Shown here piece by piece: positions 15,288 through 23,520 of a stretch of DNA of 33,196 nucleotides; the stretch's first letter is position 1; each line of letters opens with the position of its first letter. Origin of the DNA: DATELY01 sp035276085 (GTDB lineage Bacteria; Pseudomonadota; Gammaproteobacteria; Steroidobacterales; Steroidobacteraceae); assembly GCA_035276085.1 (NCBI GenBank), contig DATELY010000300.1:1-33196 (forward strand). Direction: 5' to 3'. The notes under the pieces were generated by a model that was given only the letters and a program-made list of their open reading frames with translations, made no database searches and had not been told where the DNA came from. The translations under genes and the position numbers were made by a program.

Positions 15288-16543
15288 GCCGTTGCACGCG
15301 CCGTGCGCGCGGCGATGGTCAACATGATGGCTCCGCCACCGAACAACAGCAGCAACGACAGCAATGCAAAACGCGAATTGCCGCTGAGCGACGCGCTAAT
15401 GCCAATCAGCGCCGGTCCGAGCACGGCAGCGAACTTGCCCATCATGTTGTAGAAGCCGAAGAACTCGGCCGCACGCTCTGCCGGAATCAACCGCGCGTAG
15501 TACGAGCGGCTCAGGGCCTGGATGGCGCCCTGCACGCAGGCGATGGCGATCGAGAGTGCGTAGAACTGCGTCACTGAAGTCATGGTGACCGCGTAGCACG
15601 TCACGCCTGCGTAGATGAGGATGCCGGCTGCGATGCCCACGAACGGTGTCACCCGATCCCCCAGCCATCCGAACAGAAACGTGGCGGGAAAGCCGATGAA
15701 CTGAATCATGAGGATGGCCGTGACCAGGCTCGAGCTCGGAAAGCCGAGCGACAGGCCATAGTCCACCGCCATCTTCTGCATCGTGTTCACGCCGTCGATG
15801 TACAGCCAGTACGCGAGCAGGAAGACGAATGCCGCACGATAGCGACGAATCTCGCGAAACGTCCGCGCGAGCTCGACGAAGCTGCGCTTGAAGGCGCCGG
15901 CAGCGCGCGTCTTTGCCTGGCGGTTGCGCACGTACAGGAAGATCGGAATGGCGAATAGCGTCCACCACACTGCAACGAGGGCGAAGGACACGCGCACGGC
16001 AGCCACGGCGTCGGGTAAACCGAAGGTCTGCGGTTTGAGGCTCATCCACACGTTGACCGCGAGCAACACACCACCGCCGAGGTAGCCGATCGCATAACCG
16101 GCGCCGGACACCGAATGCAGCCGCTCGCGCGGCGCGACGTCGATCAGCAATGCATCGTAGAAGATGATGCCGCCCCAGAAGCCGATCGAGGCCACACCGA
16201 AGGCCAGCGCCGCCACGGGCCACTCGCCCTTGCCGATCACGCTGAGCAGGGCCGTACCGACAACACCGAGCGCCGTGAATCCCGCAAGCAACTTCAACCG
16301 TGCGTTGCCTTCGTCGGCGAGTGCGCCGAGCCATGGCGCCAGCACTGCGACGAGAAAACTTGCAGCGCTATTCGTGTAGCCCAACCACGCCGTGCTTTCG
16401 GTCGCCGAGAGCCCCGCACCCCAGTACTGTTTGAAGAAGATGGGAAAGAACACGACCATGACGGTGGTCGCAAAGGCGGAGTTGGCCCAGTCGTAGAAGG
16501 TCCAAGCGATGATCTTCTTGTTGTCTTGCTTGGGTGGGGTCAC
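15281..16543 (-). CDS. MFS transporter of the UMF1/Atg22-like group
   Basis: A 420-residue, 12-helix permease. The N-terminus KKIIAWTFYDWANSAFATTV is the hallmark of the UMF1 group of the major facilitator superfamily, related to the yeast vacuolar effluxer Atg22. The GTG start at 16543 has GGAG about 8 bp upstream. A central basic loop (RNRQAKTRAAGAFKR) separates the two six-helix halves, and the signature RSYYARLIPAE follows helix 10. The bacterial substrate is not known; amino acid efflux has been suggested for Atg22. It overlaps the PAP2 phosphatase gene by 7 bp, which hints at a shared envelope or lipid-related role, but this is inference. Confidence 0.9.
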   Translation of the reverse strand: MTPPKQDNKKIIAWTFYDWANSAFATTVMVVFFPIFFKQYWGAGLSATESTAWLGYTNSAASFLVAVLAPWLGALADEGNARLKLLAGFTALGVVGTALLSVIGKGEWPVAALAFGVASIGFWGGIIFYDALLIDVAPRERLHSVSGAGYAIGYLGGGVLLAVNVWMSLKPQTFGLPDAVAAVRVSFALVAVWWTLFAIPIFLYVRNRQAKTRAAGAFKRSFVELARTFREIRRYRAAFVFLLAYWLYIDGVNTMQKMAVDYGLSLGFPSSSLVTAILMIQFIGFPATFLFGWLGDRVTPFVGIAAGILIYAGVTCYAVTMTSVTQFYALSIAIACVQGAIQALSRSYYARLIPAERAAEFFGFYNMMGKFAAVLGPALIGISASLSGNSRFALLSLLLLFGGGAIMLTIAARTARATAC

Positions 16544-16588
16544 GTCGGGCTCCGGGACTCAGCGCGTCGCTGCACAATGCTCAGGTTG

Positions 16589-16713
16589 GCGTCCCTTCCC
16601 TTGCGAAGCGGGGGAAGGACAGGATGGGGGCGCTTGAGGTCACTGACGTCGCATCCACCTGCCCCCACCCTGTCCCTCCCCCGCTACGCTGCGCTTCGCA
16701 AGGGAGGGGACGC
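16589..16713. repeat. REP-like inverted pair between the MFS gene and prfC
   Basis: Unit 16589-16631 begins GCGTCCCTTCCCTTGCGAAG and ends GGACAGGATGGGGGC. Unit 16661-16713 is its imperfect inverse, ending CTTCGCAAGGGAGGGGACGC, with an extra ~10 bp around GCTACGCTGCG. They are separated by about 30 bp of unique sequence. The pair lies between two minus-strand genes, downstream of prfC and upstream of the MFS gene, where it could form a large mRNA hairpin. It belongs to the same family as the repeats at 4105-4323, 29064-29205 and 32962-33070. Confidence 0.8.
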
Positions 16714-16735
16714 ACGGTCAAGCGTCCTATCGGGT

Positions 16736-18328
16736 TCACGCCGCCACAGCCAAGTGCTCACGCGTCTCGCGGAAATTCAAGTCCGGCCAGCGCTCCAGCG
16801 TGAGACTCAAGTTGACTCGCGTCGGTGCGAGATACACCAGCGCGCCCGAGTGATCCATCGCGAGATTCTCGTGCGATTTCACTCGCAGCTCTGCCACCTT
16901 CTTCGCATCGCCATACACCCAGCGCGCGGTGTACACGTTCACGTTGTCGAAGCTGCATTGCACGCCATACTCGTCCTGCAGACGGAAGGCGACGACCTCG
17001 AACTGCAGCTGGCCCACTGCGCCGAGAATGAGATCGTTGTTGCGTAGCGGACGGAAGAGCTGCGTCGCGCCTTCTTCGCACAATTGATCCAGGCCCTTTT
17101 GCAGCGCCTTCATGCGCAACGGATCGCGCAGCACGACGCGGCGGAACAGCTCGGGTGCGAAGTTCGGAATGCCGGTGAACATCAGCGCTTCGCCTTCGGT
17201 GAAGGTGTCGCCGATGTTGATCGTGCCGTGGTTGTGTAAACCGAGAATGTCGCCGGCGTGCGCTTCTTCCGTGTGCTGGCGATCGGCGGCCAGGAAGGTC
17301 AACGCATCGTTGATGCGCATCTCTTTCCCCAGGCGCACATGGAACAGCCGCATGCCCTTCGTGTACCGGCCGGAGCAGATGCGCATGAACGCGATGCGGT
17401 CGCGATGACCCGGATCCATGTTCGCCTGGATCTTGAATACGAATCCGGACAGCTTCTCCTCGGTTGCCGCGACAGCGCGCGTCGTCGTGGACCGCGGCAA
17501 GGGTGCGGGCGCATGTTCGACGAAGGCGCGCAGCAACTCGGTGACACCGAAGTTGTTGATGGCGGAGCCGAAGAACACCGGTGTCTGCTGCGCCGTCAGA
17601 TAGGCATCGAGCGAGAACTCGGGTGTCGCCCCGCGCACGAGCTCGACCTCGTCGCGAAAGCTCTGCGCGCGGTCGCCCAGGAATTCGGTCGCCGCAGCGC
17701 TGGCGAGCCCATCGATGGTCGCGTGCGTGCCGGCACGGCCCTTCTCCCCCGCTTGATAGATGTAGATCCGATCTTCGGTCAGGTGATAGATGCCCTGGAG
17801 ATCGCGTCCCATGCCGATGGGCCACGTGACCGGCGCGCAGCTGATCTTCAGCACCTTTTCGATCTCGTCCAGCAACTCGATCGGCGCGCGGCCGTCGCGA
17901 TCGAGCTTGTTGATGAAAGTCATGATCGGCGTATCGCGCAGGCGGCACACTTCCATCAGCTTGATCGTGCGCTCTTCGACGCCTTTCGCGCAGTCGATGA
18001 CCATCAATGCGGAGTCCACCGCCGTGAGCGTGCGATAGGTGTCCTCGGAGAAGTCCTCGTGACCCGGCGTATCGAGCAGATTGACCATGCGCCCCAGGTA
18101 CGGGAACTGCATCACGGAGGACGTCACGGAAATTCCACGCTGCTGTTCGAGCGCCATCCAGTCGGAGGTCGCATGCCGCGCCGCCTTGCGGCCCTTGACG
18201 CTGCCCGCGAGCTGAATCGCGCCGCCGAACAGCAGCAGTTTTTCCGTCAGCGTGGTCTTGCCCGCGTCGGGATGCGAGATGATGGCAAACGTGCGCCGGC
18301 GCGCAATTTCCTGCTGCAGATCGGACAT
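16736..18328 (-). CDS. prfC: Peptide chain release factor 3
   Basis: A ribosome-bound GTPase that recycles RF1/RF2 after peptide release. The 530-residue product from ATG 18328 has the expected translational GTPase order: P-loop SHPDAGKTTL, switch I RGISVTSSV, DTPGHEDFSEDTYRTL, NKLDRD, then domains II and III with FKIQANMDP and GAVGQLQFEV. The length and first residues match the family, so ATG 18328 is preferred over the extended frame to 18391. A REP-like pair lies 23 bp beyond the stop. Upstream is rimI on the same strand, separated by a short repeat-rich gap. Confidence 0.97.
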   Translation of the reverse strand: MSDLQQEIARRRTFAIISHPDAGKTTLTEKLLLFGGAIQLAGSVKGRKAARHATSDWMALEQQRGISVTSSVMQFPYLGRMVNLLDTPGHEDFSEDTYRTLTAVDSALMVIDCAKGVEERTIKLMEVCRLRDTPIMTFINKLDRDGRAPIELLDEIEKVLKISCAPVTWPIGMGRDLQGIYHLTEDRIYIYQAGEKGRAGTHATIDGLASAAATEFLGDRAQSFRDEVELVRGATPEFSLDAYLTAQQTPVFFGSAINNFGVTELLRAFVEHAPAPLPRSTTTRAVAATEEKLSGFVFKIQANMDPGHRDRIAFMRICSGRYTKGMRLFHVRLGKEMRINDALTFLAADRQHTEEAHAGDILGLHNHGTINIGDTFTEGEALMFTGIPNFAPELFRRVVLRDPLRMKALQKGLDQLCEEGATQLFRPLRNNDLILGAVGQLQFEVVAFRLQDEYGVQCSFDNVNVYTARWVYGDAKKVAELRVKSHENLAMDHSGALVYLAPTRVNLSLTLERWPDLNFRETREHLAVAA

Positions 18329-18380
18329 GGGACGGGATGAGCTGGACGTGGGCGGCGGATTGTAGCGGATGTGGCTTGGG

Positions 18381-18446
18381 GCCTGAGGCATGAGACCTGA
18401 GGTAGAAACAGCTTCTGGCCCAGGTCACAGGCCTCAGGTCACAGGT
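18381..18446. repeat. Short intergenic repeats between rimI and prfC
   Basis: GACCTGAGG at 18394-18402 is the inverse of CCTCAGGTC at 18432-18440. CAGGTCACAGG is repeated directly at 18421-18431 and 18436-18446 (period 15). GCCTGAGG at 18381 adds a further partial copy. The sequence could fold into a hairpin in the mRNA between rimI and prfC. No poly-U tract follows, so I do not call it a terminator. Confidence 0.6.
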
Positions 18447-18449
18447 CCG

Positions 18450-18944
18450 TCAATACTTCCTCGCCAGCATCAGCCGATACACAAACGCATCCTCACGTCC
18501 CTCGACCGCCTGGTAATAGCCCTTGCGCACGCCGACGCGGGTGAAGCCAATCGATTCGTACAGATGAATGGCCGTGGGATTCGACGGACGCACTTCGAGA
18601 AAGATGTCCTGCATGCCGGCGAGGCGCGCGCGCTCGATCAGGTAGTCCAACAGCTTGCGGCCGACGCCACGGCCGCGCAGATCGCCGCGGATGCAGACGT
18701 TCAGGATATGCGCCTCGCCTGCGCCGTAGGACATGATGCCGTAGCCGCAGATGACGCCGCCGTGCTCGACGACGCGGCAGACATAGCCGACACGCACGCA
18801 ATCGCGGAAGACACCATCGCTCCAGGGAAACGAGTAGGAAGCGCGCTCGACTTCGATCACGCCGGGAACGTCCGCCAATGTCATGGCTCGCAGGCGGATT
18901 GCGGGTGCGAGGTCGTCGTGAGAGCGATCGAGTTCGGCGCTCAT
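18450..18944 (-). CDS. rimI: Ribosomal protein S18-alanine N-acetyltransferase
   Basis: A 164-residue GNAT acetyltransferase that acetylates the N-terminal alanine of ribosomal protein S18. The acetyl-CoA-binding motif A is visible as ILNVCIRGDLRGRGVGRKLL, followed by FLEVRPSNPTAIHLYESIGF, typical of RimI, and a C-terminal YYQ..EDA..Y motif. The ATG at 18944 overlaps the stop codon of the uracil-DNA glycosylase gene (ATGA). The frame continues open to 19271, but that part lies inside the glycosylase gene and is not coding. In many bacteria rimI adjoins tsaB; here it adjoins udg instead. Confidence 0.93.
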   Translation of the reverse strand: MSAELDRSHDDLAPAIRLRAMTLADVPGVIEVERASYSFPWSDGVFRDCVRVGYVCRVVEHGGVICGYGIMSYGAGEAHILNVCIRGDLRGRGVGRKLLDYLIERARLAGMQDIFLEVRPSNPTAIHLYESIGFTRVGVRKGYYQAVEGREDAFVYRLMLARKY

Positions 18945-19693
18945 GCGGGTAGGGCCACTGCGGCGGTGGACAGCTGCTCGAATGTACGCACCGCGAACAA
19001 CAGATCCTGCCACGCCTTGCGCTTCTCGAGCGGGCTGCGCAACAGGTAGGCGGGATGATACGTAATGATCACTGGGCGCCCCGAGGCCAGTCGGTGCACC
19101 TTGCCACGCAACTGGCCGATCGGTGTATCGGTTTCCAACAATGTCTGCGCCGCGATCCGACCCACGCACAACAACAGCGTCGGATTGACCAGTTCGATCT
19201 GCCGGAACAGATACGGCTTGCAGCAGCTGGATTCCTCGGGCTTCGGATCGCGATTGCCCGGCGGACGGCACTTGAGAATGTTGGCGATGAACACTTGCTC
19301 ACGCGCGAGACCGATGGCTTTCAACATGGCATTGAGCAATTGTCCGGCACGCCCGACGAACGGCTCACCCTGGCGATCTTCCTCGGCTCCCGGCGCCTCA
19401 CCGATGATCATCCACCGCGCCGCGCGATTGCCGACGCCGAACACGGTCTGCGTGCGCGTGGGGTGCAGCCCGCATGCCTGGCACGTCCGGACGCGCGCTT
19501 CGAGCTCCGGCCAGTCGAGGCCGGCCACGGCACCCGTCTCCTCCGTGAGCGCTTGGGCGCTTGCTGCGCGATGGGCAGACTGCGGGATGACAACGGCGTC
19601 CTGGTCAGGCGACGCTGGTTGAGCCGTCGCGGCACGGGACACCCATACGTCGATGCCCATCGCCCGCAGGTAACTCAGTTGCCGACCGTCCAT
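18941..19693 (-). CDS. udg: Family 4 uracil-DNA glycosylase (iron-sulfur type)
   Basis: Removes uracil from DNA in base-excision repair. From ATG 19693 the product is 250 residues. Motif A GEAPGAEED at 99-107 and the C-terminal motif HPAYLLR at 213-219 are those of family 4 enzymes. Cys71 and Cys74 (CQAC), Cys142 (KCRPPGNRD) and Cys157 or Cys158 supply the four ligands of the [4Fe-4S] cluster. The first 55 residues are a poorly conserved, Ala/Gln-rich extension. The frame is open to 19819, but that part overlaps pssA and is rejected. The gene starts 10 bp after pssA and overlaps rimI by 4 bp. Confidence 0.93.
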   Translation of the reverse strand: MDGRQLSYLRAMGIDVWVSRAATAQPASPDQDAVVIPQSAHRAASAQALTEETGAVAGLDWPELEARVRTCQACGLHPTRTQTVFGVGNRAARWMIIGEAPGAEEDRQGEPFVGRAGQLLNAMLKAIGLAREQVFIANILKCRPPGNRDPKPEESSCCKPYLFRQIELVNPTLLLCVGRIAAQTLLETDTPIGQLRGKVHRLASGRPVIITYHPAYLLRSPLEKRKAWQDLLFAVRTFEQLSTAAVALPA

Positions 19694-19703
19694 CGCCTCA
19701 GCC

Positions 19704-20510
19704 TCACGCCGCCTTGCGCCGGCGCAGTCGCCGGAAGGCCCAGAAAAACGGGCCGGACAAGGAGTACACACCGAACAAAGCGAACAGGGTTTGCGGCGGG
19801 CTCGCGGAGATGACCACATAGATGAGCGGAATCACGGCGGCATACGCCCAGGGCACGCGCCCGCGGACATTCATGTCCTTGCCGCTCCAGTACGCAAAAC
19901 GGCTGACCATGAGCGCGCCAATGATGGTGGTGATCGTGAAGGCGAGGACGAGACCGGGCCAGCCCGCGAAGTCCGTGTCGCTCACCAGCCAGATGAACCC
20001 CGCGACCGTCGCGGCGGCCGAGGGGCTCGGCAGCCCTTCGAAGTAGCGCTTGTCGACGATGGCATACCGTGAATTGAAGCGCGCCAGCCGCAAGCCCGCG
20101 GCAACCGTATAGAAGAAGGCAGCGAGCCACCCGAGCCGGCCCCAGATGCGGCCGTATTCGGCGATGCGCTCCACGCCCCACTGATACACGACGATGCCGG
20201 GAGCGAGTCCGAAGGCGACCATGTCCGAGAGGCTGTCGTATTCCTTGCCGAAGTCGCTCTGCGTGTTGGTCCAACGCGCCACACGGCCATCGAGACCATC
20301 GAACAGCATGGCGACGAACACGGCCATGCCGGCACGCGAGAAGTTGCCATCGATGGCGGCCACGATGGCGTAGAAACCGGCAAACAGCGTACCTGTCGTG
20401 AAGAGATTCGGCAGGATGTACACACCGCGGCTACGCTTGCTTGGCGATGCGGCAGTGGCATGGTCTTCCTGAGCTTCTTCCGGGGCGGGCGAATCGGGAC
20501 TGCTGACCAT
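19704..20510 (-). CDS. pssA: CDP-diacylglycerol-serine O-phosphatidyltransferase
   Basis: Makes phosphatidylserine, the precursor of phosphatidylethanolamine, from CDP-diacylglycerol and serine in the inner membrane. The 268-residue product has the full CDP-alcohol phosphotransferase signature with Asp71, Asp74, Gly75, Ala78, Arg79, Gly88, Asp92 and Asp96, and about eight membrane helices. The segment RGVYILPNLFTTGTLFAGFY is typical of the bacterial type II (membrane-bound) PssA rather than the E. coli enzyme. The first ~28 residues are acidic and disordered-looking. ATG 20510 is preferred to a TTG at 20555. It leads the cluster udg-rimI. Confidence 0.93.
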   Translation of the reverse strand: MVSSPDSPAPEEAQEDHATAASPSKRSRGVYILPNLFTTGTLFAGFYAIVAAIDGNFSRAGMAVFVAMLFDGLDGRVARWTNTQSDFGKEYDSLSDMVAFGLAPGIVVYQWGVERIAEYGRIWGRLGWLAAFFYTVAAGLRLARFNSRYAIVDKRYFEGLPSPSAAATVAGFIWLVSDTDFAGWPGLVLAFTITTIIGALMVSRFAYWSGKDMNVRGRVPWAYAAVIPLIYVVISASPPQTLFALFGVYSLSGPFFWAFRRLRRRKAA

Positions 20511-20785
20511 TGTGGAATGCTTCTTGAGGAGTCGGCGCGCTGGAACTGAAGCCAAGAACCGACACGCCGAGCAGGCGGTTCCGAACGCAAAGCTGCGGCA
20601 TCATATGCCGGGCTGCCAGCGGGAGGCTACCGGCTCGCCGGGCGGCTACCGGGTGCGACAACGATCGCGTAATACGCTCCGGCGCCAGCCCCTCGCAGCG
20701 CACTCATCAGCCCAGCTGTGATCTGCGTCATGGTGAGTACGCATTCGGCGCCACACGATGTGCACGGCCCACGGCACCCATTTCT

Positions 20786-21397
20786 ATGTCATCGATGCGC
20801 CTGCACACGTTTGCGAGTTCATCTGCTCCACGCTGGTTGCGACAGTGGTGCTGGGTGTTCGTGGCGTTTGCACTGGTGGGCCGCGCGCAGGCGGGAGCGC
20901 AGGAGGATGCGGCCCTGGGCGGGCTGCTGAAGGCAGCGGCTGCAGCCGGCGCCTGCTTCGAGGACAAGTACGATCGCCAGGTGTGGTTCGCGGCAATGGA
21001 GCCGCGGCTGCAGCGCACGCTGAAAGACGAAGCGGAACGCGAAGCCATCCTGCATCACGTGCACTGCGAGGCTCGACGCCTGAATCTCCCACCCGGGCTC
21101 GTGATGGCCGTGATCGATGTCGAGAGCCGGTTCGATCGTTGGGCCGTTTCTTACGCCGGGGCCGTGGGACTGATGCAAGTGATGCCGTTCTGGCCGCGCA
21201 AACTGGGCATGACGAACGCCGAGCTGGTGCGCATCCCGCAGAACATCCGCATGGGCTGCACCATCCTCAAGTACTACCTGGATCAGGAAAAGGGCAACTA
21301 CACCCGCGCCCTTGCCCGCTACAACGGCAGCGTAGGCCGCAGGACGTACTCGGATCAGGTGCTCACGCGCTTGTCATCGCGGTGGAGGTATGAGTGA
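20786..21397 (+). CDS. Exported lytic transglycosylase (SLT domain)
   Basis: A 203-residue periplasmic murein lytic transglycosylase that cleaves peptidoglycan glycan strands to 1,6-anhydro ends. A signal peptide occupies roughly residues 1-36, ending in AQAGAQ. The SLT domain carries the catalytic Glu in VIDVESRFD, then AVGLMQVMPFWPRKLG, and ends with LARYNGSVGRRTYSDQV, the expected family 1-like order. It is small, with little beyond the catalytic domain and a helical lead-in containing two cysteines. It stands alone on the plus strand, divergent from pssA (275-bp gap with no recognisable RNA gene) and convergent to the acylphosphatase gene. Confidence 0.9.
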   Translation: MSSMRLHTFASSSAPRWLRQWCWVFVAFALVGRAQAGAQEDAALGGLLKAAAAAGACFEDKYDRQVWFAAMEPRLQRTLKDEAEREAILHHVHCEARRLNLPPGLVMAVIDVESRFDRWAVSYAGAVGLMQVMPFWPRKLGMTNAELVRIPQNIRMGCTILKYYLDQEKGNYTRALARYNGSVGRRTYSDQVLTRLSSRWRYE

Positions 21398-21424
21398 GGC
21401 GGGTAGCTGGCTAGCTGGTCTGTC

Positions 21425-21459
21425 GGCCAGAAAGTACGGGCCACCATCACCTTCTGGCC
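21425..21459. terminator. Hairpin between convergent genes, possible bidirectional terminator
   Basis: GGCCAGAA at 21425-21432 pairs with TTCTGGCC at 21452-21459, and outer CTGGC/GCCAG blocks around 21407 and 21473 may extend the stem. It lies between the convergent transglycosylase and acylphosphatase genes. No strong T-tract follows on either strand, so intrinsic termination is uncertain. Confidence 0.35.
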
Positions 21460-21493
21460 AGCAAGCCAGAGCCTTCGTCCCCTTACCGCCCTC

Positions 21494-21799
21494 TCACCTC
21501 GTCGCAAATCTGTCAGGCAGCCCGGCCAGACTCTGCGGATCCAGCTCCTCCACTTCCACGTCCGTGACGTGCGAAGTGGCTGATCCGATCCACAGCCACT
21601 CGATGAGCGACTGCACCCGCTCCGGCGTACCGACGGCGAGTACTTCGACCCGCCCGTCCGGGAGATTGCGTGCGTAGCCGGTGACGCCCAGTTCGGCTGC
21701 CTTCTGGCGGGTGGTGGCGCGGTAGTACACGCCCTGGACGCGTCCGCTCACATGGCATCGGCGGGCGTGGATGGGAGGGGAGCTCGACGGGTCGGGCAT
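21494..21799 (-). CDS. acyP: Acylphosphatase
   Basis: A small cytosolic enzyme that hydrolyses carboxyl-phosphate bonds such as those of acetyl-phosphate or 1,3-bisphosphoglycerate. The 101-residue product has the substrate-binding loop GRVQGVYYRATT with its catalytic Arg, and the second motif GYARNLPDGRVEV with the catalytic Asn. A short Ser/Pro-rich N-terminal extension precedes the fold. It lies 11 bp after the DUF4398 lipoprotein gene on the same strand and is probably co-transcribed with it. Confidence 0.95.
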   Translation of the reverse strand: MPDPSSSPPIHARRCHVSGRVQGVYYRATTRQKAAELGVTGYARNLPDGRVEVLAVGTPERVQSLIEWLWIGSATSHVTDVEVEELDPQSLAGLPDRFATR

Positions 21800-21810
21800 C
21801 CGGCAGAGGG

Positions 21811-22128
21811 TCAGCCGCTGTGTTCCGTGGCCAAGGCCTGTACGACGCGCAATGCTTCGGCCGCCTTCTCACGTGCGGCCAGTGCATCGCGCCGCGCGCC
21901 TCGATACTCGCCTCGCTGCAACTGCGCCTCGGCTTGACCCATGAGGCGCTCGGCTTCATCGAGGGACAGGTTCGAGCCCGAAGCCACGCCTGCGTCCCGT
22001 GCGGCGCGAATCACCTGACGTGCATCGCTCATTTCCTGCACCGGCGGCCCGGCAACACAGCCGGCCATCAGCGCCATCAAAGCGAAGATCAGCGACTGCA
22101 GAATGCGGTGACGGGTTACAGCGGCCAT
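21811..22128 (-). CDS. DUF4398 domain lipoprotein
   Basis: A 105-residue lipoprotein with a signal peptide ending in lipobox LMAGC (Cys24). The mature part is helical with a DUF4398-like pattern: VQEMSDARQVIRAARDAGV, then LDEAERLMGQAEAQLQRGEY, then a second, alanine-rich helix. Such domains resemble TPR-like helical hairpins of envelope proteins, and function is unknown. ATG 22128 is preferred; a TTG at 22155 would add nine basic residues. It precedes the acylphosphatase gene by 11 bp and is divergent from wrbA. The 264-bp gap between them shows no gene. Confidence 0.8.
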   Translation of the reverse strand: MAAVTRHRILQSLIFALMALMAGCVAGPPVQEMSDARQVIRAARDAGVASGSNLSLDEAERLMGQAEAQLQRGEYRGARRDALAAREKAAEALRVVQALATEHSG

Positions 22129-22392
22129 GCGCTTACGCAATGCCCTTTGATCCAAGCCCAGGAAGAGAACTGCTCCAGCCGCAATGCACGTGCAATCGCG
22201 TCGGTAACGTGCATGCTTGCGACTCGAATTCGACTCGAACGTAGCAATCGCGGGCTTCAGGCGTCAAGGCAACGCCGGCAGCAAAAATTCTTCTGTTCAA
22301 TACGCGCCACGGCATAAGCTTGCACTCTCCTCGTTGCTTTCGTCCCACATGCAATCACCTGCAACCCTGCTCGTGTCGGAGTCGTCACGCCA

Positions 22393-22986
22393 ATGATCGA
22401 AGTGCTCGTGCTGTATTACTCGCGCAAAGGCAGCACCGCGGAATTGGCGCGCCAGATCTGTCGCGGCGTCGATGCAGTGCCCGGCGTGCAGTCGCGTTTG
22501 CGCACTGTGCCGCCGGTCAGCACGGTGGTCGACACACCCGCGGCCGCCATCCCCGAATCGGGCCCACCCTATGCAACGCACGACGATTTGCGCGAGTGCC
22601 ATGGCCTGATCCTCGGCAGCCCTACCCGCTTCGGCAACATGGCTGCCCCGCTCAAACACTTCCTCGATGGCACAGGCGCGTTGTGGACCACGGGTGTTCT
22701 GGCCGGCAAGCCGGCAGCCGTATTCACATCGACCCAAACCCTGCATGGCGGTCAGGAAACAACGCTTCTCAGCATGATGCTGCCGCTCTTGCATCATGGC
22801 ATGTATCTGGTGGGTATCCCGTATACGGAGGCTGCGCTGTCGCGTACGACCGGAGGCGGTTCGCCGTATGGAGCCAGCCATGTTGCGGGCGAGGAAACCC
22901 GCCCGACCGTCAGCGATGACGAGCGCTTGCTGGCGCAATTGCTCGGCCGGCGGGTCGCCACACTGGCTCTCAAGCTGCGAACCTGA
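22393..22986 (+). CDS. wrbA: NAD(P)H:quinone oxidoreductase, WrbA family
   Basis: A flavodoxin-like FMN enzyme that reduces quinones by two electrons, limiting redox cycling. The 197-residue length is usual. The N-terminal FMN-phosphate loop YYSRKGSTAELA and the WrbA-typical SPTRFGNMAAPLKHFLD and STQTLHGGQETTL segments are present, as is GGGSPYGASHVAG near the C-terminus. Its stop codon overlaps the start of the DUF2069 gene by one base (TGATG), so the two genes form an operon, an arrangement common in related gammaproteobacteria. Confidence 0.96.
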   Translation: MIEVLVLYYSRKGSTAELARQICRGVDAVPGVQSRLRTVPPVSTVVDTPAAAIPESGPPYATHDDLRECHGLILGSPTRFGNMAAPLKHFLDGTGALWTTGVLAGKPAAVFTSTQTLHGGQETTLLSMMLPLLHHGMYLVGIPYTEAALSRTTGGGSPYGASHVAGEETRPTVSDDERLLAQLLGRRVATLALKLRT

Positions 22987-23366
22987 TGCAACCCGCATCG
23001 GACGCCGCCCGCGAGCGCATCGCGGGACTCGCGTTGAAGCTCAACCTCGGCCTCGCCATCGTAGTCGCGGGCGGACTCGTGCGCTGGCTGCTACGCGATC
23101 CTAGTGCGCCCCGGATCGTCGGCGCGATCCTGATGTTGCTGCCAGCGTTGTTGCCGTTGCGCGGTGTCCACCGGCGCGATCGACGCACGTATGCGTGGGG
23201 CACACTGTGCCTGATTCCGTACATCGTCGTCGGCGTGACTGAAGTCATCGCCAATCCGGCGGGACGCCAATGGGCCACGGGCTGTCTGCTGCTGGCCTTC
23301 GGCGCGTTCATCGCGTTCATCGCTTACTTGCGCGTATCGCGTCCGCATGAAGTCGAGCGGCCCTAG
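22986..23366 (+). CDS. DUF2069 small membrane protein
   Basis: A 126-residue inner-membrane protein with four hydrophobic helices and the conserved PLRGVHRRDRRTYAW loop between helices two and three, characteristic of DUF2069. The function is unknown. It is translationally coupled to wrbA and convergent to hda. The gap to hda is filled almost completely by copy B of the ~150-bp repeat, which begins 7 bp after this stop codon. Confidence 0.88.
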   Translation: MQPASDAARERIAGLALKLNLGLAIVVAGGLVRWLLRDPSAPRIVGAILMLLPALLPLRGVHRRDRRTYAWGTLCLIPYIVVGVTEVIANPAGRQWATGCLLLAFGAFIAFIAYLRVSRPHEVERP

Positions 23367-23372
23367 TGTCGC

Positions 23373-23520
23373 GAGTGAGAAAGTCGCGTACGTTCGTCAG
23401 CCCGCAATGGCGTGAGGTCGTCATGGCGAGATGGCGTCAAACGCGTGATTTCTGACGCCATTACGCCGTTTCGCCATTTCCTCTCTCCGAGTTAACGTTC
23501 ACGCATTACCGATTCAGTGA
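23373..23520. repeat. Dispersed ~150-bp palindromic repeat, copy B
   Basis: Same orientation as and about 90% identical by eye to 5546-5694. ATGGCGTCA and TGACGCCAT surround a small loop containing CGCGTGATTTC, with longer imperfect pairing outward. The shared outer ends are GCGTACGTTCGTCAG on the left and GTTCACGCATTAC on the right. It ends directly against the hda stop codon (23521), just as copy A ends against the DUF3604 stop. In the hda message it would form a long 3' hairpin. Confidence 0.85.

Noticed and set aside
17258..18340. 360-codon plus-strand open frame
   Set aside because: Lies entirely antisense to prfC and has no recognisable domain.
18945..19271. N-terminal extension of rimI
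   Set aside because: The extra residues are an alternative frame of the uracil-DNA glycosylase gene; ATG 18944 with an ATGA overlap gives the normal RimI length.
20511..20785. Gap between pssA and the transglycosylase gene examined for tRNA or small RNA
   Set aside because: No cloverleaf or T-loop GGTTCGAATCC-type word was found; only GC-rich words such as GGCTACCGG twice, insufficient for a call.
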